In this document: piece by piece, positions 26,256 through 34,882 of the stretch
How positions within the stretch are numbered: position 1 is the stretch's first letter
Layout: every line of letters begins with the position of its first letter
From: Bifidobacterium vespertilionis
GTDB lineage: Bacteria; Actinomycetota; Actinomycetes; Actinomycetales; Bifidobacteriaceae
Assembly (NCBI RefSeq): GCF_008698145.1
Contig: NZ_RZNZ01000017.1
Coordinates: forward strand, 1 to 64,000
Length of the DNA: 64,000 bases
Direction: 5' to 3'
Notes under the pieces: model-generated
Databases searched by the model: none
Seen by the model: the letters and a program-made list of their open reading frames with translations, nothing else
Told to the model about the DNA's origin: nothing
Translations under genes and position numbers: made by a program

Positions 26256-28067
26256 CTACTCGCCCACGGCTCCGGAGGCGGCCTTGATCATCGCGTACTG
26301 CGACTCGTAGAGCCGGTAGTACGCGCCCTTGCGCTCGAGCAGATCGGCGTGCGATCCGTGCTCCACGATCTGCCCGTGATCGATGTAGAAGATCTCGTCG
26401 GCGTTCTCGATCGTGGACAGGCGGTGGGCGATGATGAAGCTCGTGCGGCCCTTGAGCAGGTGCGCCAGGCCCGCCTGCAGCGCCTCCTCGGTGCGCGTGT
26501 CGATGTTGCTGGTCGCCTCATCCAGGATCAGGATGCGCGGATCGGCGAGCAACACGCGGGCGAACGCGATCAGCTGGCGCTGGCCGGCCGACAGGGTCGA
26601 GCCGCGCTCCTCCACCACCGTGTCGTAGCCGTCGGGTAGCTCCATGATGAACTCGTGCGCGTGCACGGCCTTCGCCGCCGCCTCGATCTCTTCGTCCGTG
26701 GCGTCGAGTTTGCCGTAGCGGATGTTCTCGCGCACGTTGCCGGAGAAGATGAACGTGTCCTGCAGCATCACGCCCATCTGGCGACGCAGCGATTCGAGCG
26801 TCACGTCGCGCACGTCGTAGCCGTCCACCTTCACCGAGCCCTCGGACACGTCGTAGAAGCGCGACAGGAGGCTGATGATCGTGGTCTTGCCGGCGCCCGT
26901 GGGACCCACGAGGGCGATCGTGCGACCCGGCTCCACATGGAAGTCCACGAGGTTGAGGATGTTGCGGCCGTCGTCCTCGTAGCGGAACACCACGTCGTTG
27001 AAGTCGACGCGGCCGCGGATCGGCGGCAGATCGGCCGCGCCCGGCTTGTTCTGGATCTCCGGGACCACGTCCAAGGTCTCGAAGATGCGCTCCAGGTACG
27101 CCGAGCAGGTGATGAGCTGGTTGTAGAAGTTGCCGATGTTGATCACCGGGTTCCAGAAGTTGTTCGCGTAGCCCACGAACGCGATCAGCACGCCGGTGGT
27201 CACGTTCACGCCGCCGAAGCCCATGACGCCCACGAAGTAGATGAACGAGATGGTCATCATGGAGATGGTCTGCACGCCCGGCCACATGAGGAACTGGATG
27301 TGCACGGCCTTCATCCAGGCCTTGCGCACCTCGCCCTGCTGCTCCTGGAAGTTGCGGAACTGGGTCTGCTCCTGCGCGAAGGTCTGCGTGGTCTTCACGC
27401 CGGCGATCGACTCGTGGATGTAGGCGTTGAGGTTCGACTGCTTGTTGGACAGCTTCTGGTAGGCGCGGCGCTGGAAGATCTTGAGCACGTAGACCCACAC
27501 CAGCAGCACCGGGAAGAGGATCAGGCTCCACAGGGCCAGCTTCCAGTCGATCGCGAACATCACCACCAGCGTGATCACGAAGGTGAACACGTCGGAGATC
27601 ACGTTGATCAGGCCGGAGGACAGCGTGTCGGACAGCGTGTTGACGTAGTTGACCACGCGGATCAGGATCTTGCCGTGCGGGCGCGAGTCGAAGTAGCTGA
27701 AGGGCAGCGTCTGGATGTGCGTGAAGATGTCGCGGCGCATGTCCTTGAGCATCATCTGGCCCACGCGGGTGATCGCCACCGTGCGGTAGCGCAGGCCGCA
27801 TTCGTACAGCAGGATCAGCGTGGCCAGGGCGCCGGCGAGCAGGCCGAGCTGGCCCAGATCCCTGTTGGGGATCGCCTCGTCGATCATGATCTTGGTCAGG
27901 TACGGGACGGACACGACGATGCAGCTCATCGAGATCACCACGATCAGGATGCGCACCACGCGGCCCATGTACAGTTTGAGGTATTTGCCCACGCGCATGA
28001 TGTCCCTGAGGTTGATCTGCTCCTCAAGCTTCTCATCCTCGCGATAGGTATTGCGTTGCTGTGCCAT
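26256..28067 (-). CDS. ABC exporter half-transporter, catalytic subunit (LmrD-like)
   Basis: A 603 aa type I ABC exporter half: six membrane helices (about 35-320) and a C-terminal ATPase with Walker A GPTGAGKTTI, signature LSAGQRQL, Walker B plus catalytic Glu ILILDEATSNID, and IAHRLSTI. Its signature loop is the unusual LSAGQ form, while the partner gene lacks the catalytic Glu. This asymmetry is known in heterodimeric multidrug exporters such as LmrCD and TM287/288. GGGAGGTGAACC precedes the ATG, 20 bp after the partner's stop, so both are translated from one mRNA. The substrate is unknown. It ends in VGE-TAG, and the DNA beyond matches the truncated end of the GH28 remnant. Confidence 0.92.
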   Translation of the reverse strand: MAQQRNTYREDEKLEEQINLRDIMRVGKYLKLYMGRVVRILIVVISMSCIVVSVPYLTKIMIDEAIPNRDLGQLGLLAGALATLILLYECGLRYRTVAITRVGQMMLKDMRRDIFTHIQTLPFSYFDSRPHGKILIRVVNYVNTLSDTLSSGLINVISDVFTFVITLVVMFAIDWKLALWSLILFPVLLVWVYVLKIFQRRAYQKLSNKQSNLNAYIHESIAGVKTTQTFAQEQTQFRNFQEQQGEVRKAWMKAVHIQFLMWPGVQTISMMTISFIYFVGVMGFGGVNVTTGVLIAFVGYANNFWNPVINIGNFYNQLITCSAYLERIFETLDVVPEIQNKPGAADLPPIRGRVDFNDVVFRYEDDGRNILNLVDFHVEPGRTIALVGPTGAGKTTIISLLSRFYDVSEGSVKVDGYDVRDVTLESLRRQMGVMLQDTFIFSGNVRENIRYGKLDATDEEIEAAAKAVHAHEFIMELPDGYDTVVEERGSTLSAGQRQLIAFARVLLADPRILILDEATSNIDTRTEEALQAGLAHLLKGRTSFIIAHRLSTIENADEIFYIDHGQIVEHGSHADLLERKGAYYRLYESQYAMIKAASGAVGE

Positions 28068-28087
28068 GATGGTTCACCTCCCTGTTC

Positions 28088-29941
28088 TCATTGCTCGAAG
28101 CCCTGCGAGCTGCCGGATTGCAGGCCGAGCTGCTTGTGGTAGATCTCCCAGTAGCGTCCGTGCTGCGCGACCAGCTGCTCGTGCGTGCCGCGCTCCACAA
28201 CGCGCCCGTGCTCGAGCACCAGGATCAGATCGGAATCCTTCACGGAGGAGATGCGGTGGGCGATCGTGATGATCGTCTTGTTGCCGTCCATCTCGCGCAG
28301 ATGGCGCTGAATCTCCGCCTCGGTCTCCATGTCCACGGCCGATGTGGTGTCGTCCATGATCAGGATCGCCGGATCGTCCGCCAGCGCGCGGGCCAGGCTC
28401 AGGCGCTGCTTCTGTCCGCCGGACAGGCCCACGCCTCGCTCGCCCACCACCGTGTTGTAGCCGTCGGGCATGGAGCGGATGAAGTTGTCCGCGCCGGCGA
28501 TCTCGGCCATGTGGCGGATGTATCGCTCGTCGCGCGCGGCCTGCTCGGACGCGCCGAAGCCGATGTTGCTGCCGATCGTGTCGGAGAACAGGAACGTGTC
28601 CTGCGCCACGATGCACACCTGCGAGCGCAGGGTGGCCAGCGGCCAGTCGCGCGCGTCGATGCCGTCGATCAGCACATGGCCCACGGTCGGGTCGTAGAAT
28701 CGGGCCACCAGGTTGACCAGCGTGGACTTGCCGGAGCCGGTCTCGCCCAGAATGCCCAGTTTCGATCCGGCGGGGATCGTGAAGTCGACGTCCTTGAGGA
28801 CGGGGGTCTCCGGGTCGTCGAGGAAGGCGAAGCTCACGTGATCGAAGCGGATCTCGCCGCTGATGCGCTCGGGGGTGATCGGGTGCGATCCGCCCACCTG
28901 CTCGGCGATCGCGACCGCCTGCTTGACGGACTCCTGCGCGTCCGGCTTCTCGGTGATGCGCGATTCGGCCGTCAGCAGCTTGCGGATCTTGATGCAGCTG
29001 GCGTTGAAGCGCTGCCAGTCGTTGATCAGCCAGCCGGACTGGCGGACCGGGCCGTCGATCATCCACAGGAAGGAGTTGAAGCTCACCAGGTTGCCCAGCG
29101 TCATGTCGCCGCGGATCACCAGGAAGCCGCCCAAGCCCAGCGTAATCAGCTGCAGGCTGAAGCCCAGGCCGTCCAGCCAGGGCATGTAGCGGCGGGTGTT
29201 GTAGGCGAGGGCCATGTTGCGCTGCATGTAGTCCTCGTTGTGCTCGTCGAACTTCTGCGTCTCGTAGGGCTCGCGCACGAAGGCCTTGACCACGCGGTTG
29301 CCCTCGATGTTCTCCTCCACCATGGAGTTGAGCGACGCCAGCGAGTTGCGGATCGCGAAGAACAGCGGATGGGCGTGCGACGACAGGCCGCGCGTGAGGA
29401 TGAACAGGAACGGGGTGACGCAGGCGAGCGCCAGGGCCAGACGCCAGTCGATGGAGAACATCACGCACAGCGCGCCGATGAACATGACCACGCAGTCGAG
29501 CGCCTGGTAGCTCACCCAGCTCAGGGCGTGGCGGATCGCATCCGTGTCGGAGGTCATGCGGCTCATGATGTCGCCGGTGCGCGTGTGGTTGAAGTAGGTG
29601 AAGTCCAGCTCGTGCAGCTTCTCGTACTCATCGGAGACCAGGCGGTAGATGGAGTTCTGGCCGAAGCGCTCCATCCACATCTGGTAGCCGTAGCGGGCTC
29701 CGACGCGCACCACGGTCAGGCCGATCATGGTCAGGCACAGCTTGACCAGCAGATCGGTTTCACCGCCGGTGATCACGCGGTCCACGATCATGCCGGACAG
29801 CAGCGGGATGGTCAGGGCGATCGCGTTGTTCAGCACGAACAGGACGAGCGCGCCGCCCACCCGCGGCAGATCGGGCTTGCAATAGGGCAGGATCCATCTG
29901 AGGTTGCCCTTGTCTTGGTTTCGGTTCGGATCGACGTACAT
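28088..29941 (-). CDS. ABC exporter half-transporter, degenerate-site subunit (LmrC-like)
   Basis: A 617 aa half-exporter. Six transmembrane helices (first near VLFVLNNAIALTIPLLSG) are followed by an ATPase with Walker A GETGSGKSTL, signature LSGGQKQRLSL, and Walker B ILIMDDTTSAVD, where Asp replaces the catalytic Glu. The Asp predicts a slow or non-hydrolytic ATP site, as in heterodimeric exporters. ATG 29941 (MYVDPN) is preceded by GAGGGA; the in-frame extension up to 30058 lacks a ribosome site. It is the first gene of the pair. The roughly 120 bp upstream gives no clear operator. Confidence 0.92.
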   Translation of the reverse strand: MYVDPNRNQDKGNLRWILPYCKPDLPRVGGALVLFVLNNAIALTIPLLSGMIVDRVITGGETDLLVKLCLTMIGLTVVRVGARYGYQMWMERFGQNSIYRLVSDEYEKLHELDFTYFNHTRTGDIMSRMTSDTDAIRHALSWVSYQALDCVVMFIGALCVMFSIDWRLALALACVTPFLFILTRGLSSHAHPLFFAIRNSLASLNSMVEENIEGNRVVKAFVREPYETQKFDEHNEDYMQRNMALAYNTRRYMPWLDGLGFSLQLITLGLGGFLVIRGDMTLGNLVSFNSFLWMIDGPVRQSGWLINDWQRFNASCIKIRKLLTAESRITEKPDAQESVKQAVAIAEQVGGSHPITPERISGEIRFDHVSFAFLDDPETPVLKDVDFTIPAGSKLGILGETGSGKSTLVNLVARFYDPTVGHVLIDGIDARDWPLATLRSQVCIVAQDTFLFSDTIGSNIGFGASEQAARDERYIRHMAEIAGADNFIRSMPDGYNTVVGERGVGLSGGQKQRLSLARALADDPAILIMDDTTSAVDMETEAEIQRHLREMDGNKTIITIAHRISSVKDSDLILVLEHGRVVERGTHEQLVAQHGRYWEIYHKQLGLQSGSSQGFEQ

Positions 29942-30294
29942 GGGAAAATCCCTCGCGTTCCTTGCTTCTCTCTGGATTTCCGGCTGTTCCGGTTGGGTCT
30001 CTTCGTTGGAGTTGTGGATGTGTTGCGGTTTGTTGCGGTCTCGGCGTTCGCCCCGCACATGCCATAGCGCGCTGCGAACGCCGACTAGTTTATTCGTCTT
30101 ATCAGCTAGTGCAACCTTGTACTATTTCGGCGTGTCATGGGGAGGAGGGCGGCGGCGGGCGGCTATTGGGTGCCGCTCGGGTGACTCGCGCGGGTGCCGT
30201 TGGGTGCCGAAATGGACACTTTGGCGCCGTAAAACGTCCATTCCGGCACCCGCGCTGAGTGACAGACCGAATATCGGACGCAGCGCATCAGACG

Positions 30295-31035
30295 CAGCGC
30301 ATCGGATCCGCTCATTCTGGAACCCTTCCGGCGCAAAATGAGCAGATCCAATGCGCTGTAGGGGCGAATGTGGCCGTCAGACAATGGATCCGCTCATTCT
30401 GAGGGAATGAGGACACAAAGTGAGCAGATCGGATGCGCTGCGGAGCCAATTCGAGCCGCCACACAGCGAATTCGCAGCAAATTCGCTCATTCTGAGGGCA
30501 CAAGAGCGCAGAATGAGCAAATCGGATGCGGACCGGCCCCGACTGCAGCACGGCGGCACAACGTGCACAGCCCGACCGCATCCCGTCAGCGCCACGGCCG
30601 CGCAGCTCGCACAGCCCGACCGCGCCCTGATGCCCGGCATTCTCCCCGGCGATCCCCGAAAACCGGCCGGATGAGAGGCACGGCCCGGCATATGGCACAA
30701 CTGGGCAAATCGGGACATCCGATTCGCAAACTGGGCAGATCCAGTCATCTGGAGGCCGATTTCATGGGCTAGCCGCCCCGATCTGCCCAGTTCGCAAATC
30801 AAGTGGCCCGATCTGCCCAGTTTGCGCCCAGCTCGGAGCCCCCCGGGCACAGAATGAGCAAATCGGATGCGATGCAGGGGCGAATGTGGCCGTCAGACAA
30901 TGAATTCGCTCATTCTGAGGGAATGAGGACACAGAATGAGCAAATCGGATGCGATGCAGGGCCAATTCAAGCCGTCACACAGCGAATTCGCTCATTCTGC
31001 GGCCACAAGAGCGCAAACTGGGCAGATCCGGTCCA
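30295..31035. repeat. Palindromic GAGCAAATC repeat array (array 1)
   Basis: The 1.5 kb gap between the exporter and metG (29942-31488) has no gene. Most of it is copies of an inverted repeat with arms like GGATCCGCTCATTCTG and CAGAATGAGCAAATCGGATG: units at about 30300-30355, 30384-30436, 30477-30530, a half unit at 30849-30873, 30898-30955 and 30983-31010. A variant arm, AAACTGGGCAGATC, appears at 30705-30840 (both orientations) and 31014-31035. Sequence around 30350-30500 and 30865-31010 is a near-duplicate, so the array has itself been copied. Short tandem GAATCAGCCC pieces follow at 31428-31487. The same core builds array 2 at 57631-58079. Confidence 0.85.
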
Positions 31036-31097
31036 TTGGCGCCCTGCCCCAACCCCGGCACGACCCAGCCCGTCCCAATCGTGTCCGAACAGGCTCG

Positions 31098-31133
31098 GAA
31101 AAAGAAGAACCCGGCGGGGGGAAGCCGCCGGGT
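31098..31133 (-). terminator. Rho-independent terminator of metG
   Basis: On the minus strand a stem ACCCGGCGG/CCGCCGGGT (31125-31133 with 31109-31117) is followed by TTCTTCTTTTT. It lies about 350 bp after the metG stop and is oriented to end metG transcripts. Confidence 0.75.
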
Positions 31134-31488
31134 GAGAGAGAAGAGAGAAGAAGGGTTCAGTTATGGGGTTCTTCGGAACCTCGCCGGCGGTGCATTCCGC
31201 TGACATCTCCTATATAAGCCCCGGAATCTTGATGAAACGATGCGGCAATCTCAAAGAACCCTGAAAAATGTGATCGTTCTGTGATCGCGCGCACTGTGAT
31301 CGCGCACACGCGACGCGCCCGCCCGCCCCGCAATCGCATGCGAAAAGCAACGAAAACGGCGCGATCATCCCAACCTGCGGCAATGCGCGCGCGGATTGGA
31401 ACGATCGCGCCATCAGGAAATCAGCCCGAATCGGACCAAACCGGGCCAACCGGACCGAATCAGCCCGAATCGCCCCGAATCGGCGACC

Positions 31489-33360
31489 TTACTTGCCTTC
31501 CTCGGCGAGCTTGGCCTTTTCGGCGGCCAGACGGGCGGCCTCGGCCTCGCGACGGGCGTTCAGGGCGGACTCGAAGCGGTCGAGCTCCTCCTGCACGGCC
31601 TCCTGCGGGATCTTCGCGAAGATCGGCGACGGCTTGGCCACGGGGGTGCCGGCCACGATCGGCTCGCTCTTCCACGGGTGCACGTTCACGCCCAGCTTGT
31701 AGTCGCCGGTGATGATCGGGTACGAGAACCCGGGCTTGTCCAGATCCTCGACCTCCTCGATGCGCGGCAGCGGGGAGAACGTGCCGGTGCCGCCGAGCGC
31801 CTCCCAGACCTTCTGCGCGGAATGGGGCAGGAACGGGGCGAGCAGGTGGTTCGCGTCGGACACGGCTTGGGCGGCCACGTGCAGCACGGTGCCGAGGCGG
31901 GCCGGGTCGTCCTTGATCTTCCACGGCTCAGTGGCGGAGATGTACTTGTTGATGCTGCTCACGATGCGCATGGCCTCGCCGAGCGCGGCCTTCTGGTGGT
32001 GCGTCTCGATGGAGTGGCCGACCGTGCTGAACGCGGCGGCGGACTCGGCGAGCAGCGCGCGGTCCTCGTCGGTCATGGAGTCCTCGTCCAGCGCCGGGAT
32101 CTCGCCGAAGTTCTTGTTGATCAGCGTGGCGACGCGGTTGACGAGGTTGCCCCAGGAGGCGGCCAGTTCCTCGTTGTTGTGGCGCACGAACTCGGCCCAC
32201 GTGAAGTCGGAGTCGGAGGATTCGGGACCGGCCACGGAGATGTAGTAGCGCACGGCGTCCACGGGGTAGCGGGCGAGGATGTCCTTGACGTAGATCACGA
32301 TGCCGCGGGAGGAGCTGAACTTCTTGCCCTCCATGGTCATGAACTCGCTGGCCACCACCTGCTCGGGCAGGTTGAGCGGGCCGAGCTTGCCGGTCTCGCC
32401 GCCCTTGGATCCCTGGCCGTTGTAGGCGAGCATCTCGGAGGGCCAGATCTGGGAGTGGAACGTGATGTTGTCCTTGCCCATGAAGTAGTAGGCGGGCGAT
32501 GCCGGATCGTTCCACCACTTGCGCCACGCCTCCGGGTCGCCCTTGCGGCGGGCCCACTCGATGGAGGCCGACAGGTAGCCGATCACCGCATCGAACCACA
32601 CGTACAGCTTCTTGTTCGGGTTGTCGATCCAGCCGGCCACCGGCACGGGGATGCCCCAGTCGATGTCGCGCGTGATGGCGCGGGGCTTGACCTCCTTGAA
32701 CAGGCCGATCGAGAAGTTGATGACGTTGGTGCGCCAGCCCTCGCGGGTCTTGAGCCAGGCGAGGTTGGCCTCGGCCAGCGCCGGCAGGTCCAGGAAGTAG
32801 TGCTCGGTCTCCTCGAAGCGCGGGGTCTCGCCGTTGATCTTGGAGACGGGGTTGATCAGCTCGTCCGGATCGAGCTCGTTGCCGCAGGCGTCGCACTGGT
32901 CGCCGCGCGCGCCCTCGGCATGGCAGATCGGGCACTCGCCCTCGATGTAGCGATCGGGCAGGGTGCGGCCGGTGGACGGGCTGATGGCCACGCGCTGGGT
33001 GCCCTTGTAGATGTAGCCGTTGGCCAGGCACTGCTTGAACAGCTCCTGCACCACATGCTCGTGGTTGCCGGTGGTGGTGCGGGTGAACAGATCGTAGCTC
33101 AGGCCCAGATCGCACAGATCCTTGGCGATCACGCGGTTGTAGCGGTTGGCGAGCTCCTGGGCGGTGACGCCCTCCTTCTCGGCCTCCACGAGGATGGGGG
33201 TGCCGTGCTCGTCGGTGCCGGAGACCATCAGGACGTCGTTGCCCTTCATGCGCTCGTAGCGCGCGTAGACGTCCGACGGCACGCCGAAGCCGGCGACATG
33301 CCCGATATGGCGGGGGCCGTTGGCGTACGGCCATGCAACGTTCACAAGAATATTCGTCAT
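31489..33360 (-). CDS. metG: Methionyl-tRNA synthetase
   Basis: A 623 aa class I aminoacyl-tRNA synthetase that charges tRNA-Met. It has the HIGH motif as HIGH in [12 protein letters not shown] near residue 20, a zinc knuckle of two CXXC pairs (CPIC and CDAC, about 145-165), the [12 protein letters not shown] segment, and the KMSKS loop as KKFSSSR near residue 345, followed by the alpha-helical anticodon-binding domain. The C-terminal tail (about 560-623) is Ala/Lys/Glu-rich; the tRNA-binding EMAP-like domain of some MetG proteins is absent. The start is ATG 33360; a GTG lies 6 nt upstream in frame. No T-box leader was seen upstream. Confidence 0.97.
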   Translation of the reverse strand: MTNILVNVAWPYANGPRHIGHVAGFGVPSDVYARYERMKGNDVLMVSGTDEHGTPILVEAEKEGVTAQELANRYNRVIAKDLCDLGLSYDLFTRTTTGNHEHVVQELFKQCLANGYIYKGTQRVAISPSTGRTLPDRYIEGECPICHAEGARGDQCDACGNELDPDELINPVSKINGETPRFEETEHYFLDLPALAEANLAWLKTREGWRTNVINFSIGLFKEVKPRAITRDIDWGIPVPVAGWIDNPNKKLYVWFDAVIGYLSASIEWARRKGDPEAWRKWWNDPASPAYYFMGKDNITFHSQIWPSEMLAYNGQGSKGGETGKLGPLNLPEQVVASEFMTMEGKKFSSSRGIVIYVKDILARYPVDAVRYYISVAGPESSDSDFTWAEFVRHNNEELAASWGNLVNRVATLINKNFGEIPALDEDSMTDEDRALLAESAAAFSTVGHSIETHHQKAALGEAMRIVSSINKYISATEPWKIKDDPARLGTVLHVAAQAVSDANHLLAPFLPHSAQKVWEALGGTGTFSPLPRIEEVEDLDKPGFSYPIITGDYKLGVNVHPWKSEPIVAGTPVAKPSPIFAKIPQEAVQEELDRFESALNARREAEAARLAAEKAKLAEEGK

Positions 33361-33495
33361 GGTCACCGATCATACGCCGGCCGCCCTACTCGCGAGCGCG
33401 ATCGGGGGATCATCCCGGGTGATGCGCGACCGGGCGCGGACACACCATGTCACGCGCCATCCGCCACCCACCGCTCACCGCCCACCGCCCGGCAG

Positions 33496-33553
33496 TTATC
33501 CACCAAGTTATCCACACCTGTCCACAACGACGCCGGTTGCGCACTTATCCACC
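33496..33553 (+). promoter_or_regulatory. Cluster of DnaA-box-like sites
   Basis: Four same-strand 9-mers matching the DnaA box: TTATCCACC (33496-33504), TTATCCACA (33508-33516, perfect consensus), CTGTCCACA (33518-33526) and TTATCCACC (33545-33553). They lie in the 245-bp gap between metG and the AbiEi-like gene. No dnaA, dnaN or gyr gene is near, so this is not an ordinary oriC. Possible roles are DnaA titration or DnaA control of a flanking promoter. Confidence 0.6.
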
Positions 33554-33605
33554 GCCGAGCGCCCACCGCTGGCGCCCGCGCATCGGCCTCGCATACGGTC
33601 GAAGC

Positions 33606-34241
33606 ATGAAGACCACGAAACGCAAGCCGCACCTCCCGCCGGAGGACGACACCCTCATCCGCCTCAGCGAACTGCCCGGCCCGCTCGGCCTGTCCGCGCT
33701 CTCGCGCATGGGCATCCTGACCGCGCTGGACGATTCGACCATGTACCTGTCGGCCCAAGCCCTCAGCATCCCCGGCCGCGCGGCGATCGCGCAGACCATG
33801 GTGCCGCTGGGCGCGACCGCCTGCACCACGCTGGCCCTGTGGGTCTGGCTCGGCGGCACGTTCCCGCCGAACATCCAGATCGTGTCGCACTCGCACTACC
33901 GCGAGCTCGTCCACAGCCGCCGCATCATGGTGCGCGACCGGCGCCTGAGCGAACGGGACATCTCCCGACTCGGCCAACTGCGGGTCACCACGCCCGCGCG
34001 CACGGCCTGCGACATCGCCTGCGAGAACCCGACGCGGCTCGGCGACATCAGCCCGGTCAACGCGGTTCTGGAGCTCATGAACGAATTCGACGTCACCCCG
34101 GACGACTGCCTGCGCATCCTGTGGGACAACACCCGCTGGCCCGGGCATTCGCGCGGGGTCGATCTGATCAATCGCATCGCGGCGACGCGGAAGGAGGACG
34201 GAACAGTCGAAACCGACGACGATGCGCAAGACAAACCATAA
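33606..34241 (+). CDS. AbiEi-like type IV antitoxin-domain protein
   Basis: A 211 aa cytosolic protein of the actinobacterial group annotated as AbiEi-like antitoxin or regulator. An N-terminal winged-helix-like part (RLSELPGPLGLSALSRMGILTALDDSTMYL) precedes a region with the hallmark LRVTTPARTACDIACENP near residue 130. The family acts as the repressor/antitoxin half of AbiE toxin-antitoxin modules, but no AbiEii nucleotidyltransferase is adjacent, so a toxin-antitoxin role is not supported here. ATG 33606 directly follows GGTCGAAGC. The Cys-rich TACTTLALWVWLGG stretch is hydrophobic. It lies immediately downstream of the DnaA-box cluster. Confidence 0.55.
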   Translation: MKTTKRKPHLPPEDDTLIRLSELPGPLGLSALSRMGILTALDDSTMYLSAQALSIPGRAAIAQTMVPLGATACTTLALWVWLGGTFPPNIQIVSHSHYRELVHSRRIMVRDRRLSERDISRLGQLRVTTPARTACDIACENPTRLGDISPVNAVLELMNEFDVTPDDCLRILWDNTRWPGHSRGVDLINRIAATRKEDGTVETDDDAQDKP

Positions 34242-34319
34242 CCAACGCAACCATAGCCAACGCCATCGGGCGCCCGGCGGCATCGCCGGAATCGCCCACA
34301 TCACACGAAAGGACCCATC

Positions 34320-34808
34320 ATGACCATCACCGCACCCACCTACACCCCATCCGCAGCCACCCAGACCCCCACACGTCCCAGCCATGCCGGCCCGGCCGCC
34401 CACGGCCCCGCGGATGCGCGCCCCGAATCCGCCCATGCGCCCGCCAGGGAGCGCGGATTCGGCCGCCATCGCCGCCGTCGCTCGCCCGACACCTACAACG
34501 CGCGCCTGATGGGCATTCAGCCCGCCTCACCGAACGCGGACGGCGATGTGCCGGGCGTCCGATCGGTCCACGTGGCGCCTCCCGCGCCGCCGATGAAGCT
34601 CACGCCCGCGGTGGCGTGCGACCCGCAAACCGATGAGGAGGTCCTGTGGTACATCGCCCACAACGCGCCGGAACTGCGCCGATGGCTCGTGGCCAACCCG
34701 CGATCCACGCCCGAGCTGCTGGAGTTCGTGGCGCAGGCGGGCGGACCGGGCGTCAACGAGGCGATCGAGGTGCTGCTCGATCTGATCGAGCGCTTCGGCA
34801 GACGCTGA
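34320..34808 (+). CDS. Variant leucine-rich repeat (LRV) protein
   Basis: 162 aa. Residues 1-95 are low complexity, rich in Pro, Ala, Thr and Arg, and probably disordered. Residues 95-160 (DEEVLWYIAHNAPELRRWLV, then ANPRSTPELLEFVAQAGGPG, then VNEAIEVLLDLIE) match the variant leucine-rich repeat helical module found at the ends of many bifidobacterial hypothetical proteins. It is likely a protein-interaction domain; the partner is unknown. GAAAGGACCCATC precedes the ATG, 78 bp after the AbiEi-like stop, and the two genes may be cotranscribed. Confidence 0.65.
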   Translation: MTITAPTYTPSAATQTPTRPSHAGPAAHGPADARPESAHAPARERGFGRHRRRRSPDTYNARLMGIQPASPNADGDVPGVRSVHVAPPAPPMKLTPAVACDPQTDEEVLWYIAHNAPELRRWLVANPRSTPELLEFVAQAGGPGVNEAIEVLLDLIERFGRR

Positions 34809-34833
34809 GTCCGCATGCAAAGCCCGCACGCCG

Positions 34834-34882
34834 AAACCGGCACTACGCCTTCATACCGGCCAAACCGGCGCTACGCCTTCAT
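34834..34882. repeat. Direct duplication of the rsmI 3' end
   Basis: AAACCGGC(A/G)CTACGCCTTCAT occurs at 34834-34854 and 34862-34882, differing at one base. The second copy contains the MKA-stop codons of rsmI read on the minus strand; the first repeats those codons 28 bp further downstream. Confidence 0.85.

Noticed and set aside
30295..31035. Small proteins encoded in repeat array 1
   Set aside because: Open frames are translations of the repeated palindrome (Met-Ser-Lys-Ser-Asp-Ala types), not conserved genes.
33361..33495. T-box leader of metG
   Set aside because: metG is on the minus strand and its leader shows no specifier loop or T-box sequence.
33496..33553. Chromosomal origin of replication
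   Set aside because: Four DnaA boxes alone do not make oriC; no AT-rich unwinding stretch and no dnaA or dnaN gene nearby.
33606..34808. Complete AbiE toxin-antitoxin system
   Set aside because: No nucleotidyltransferase toxin (AbiEii) is adjacent; the next gene is an LRV protein.
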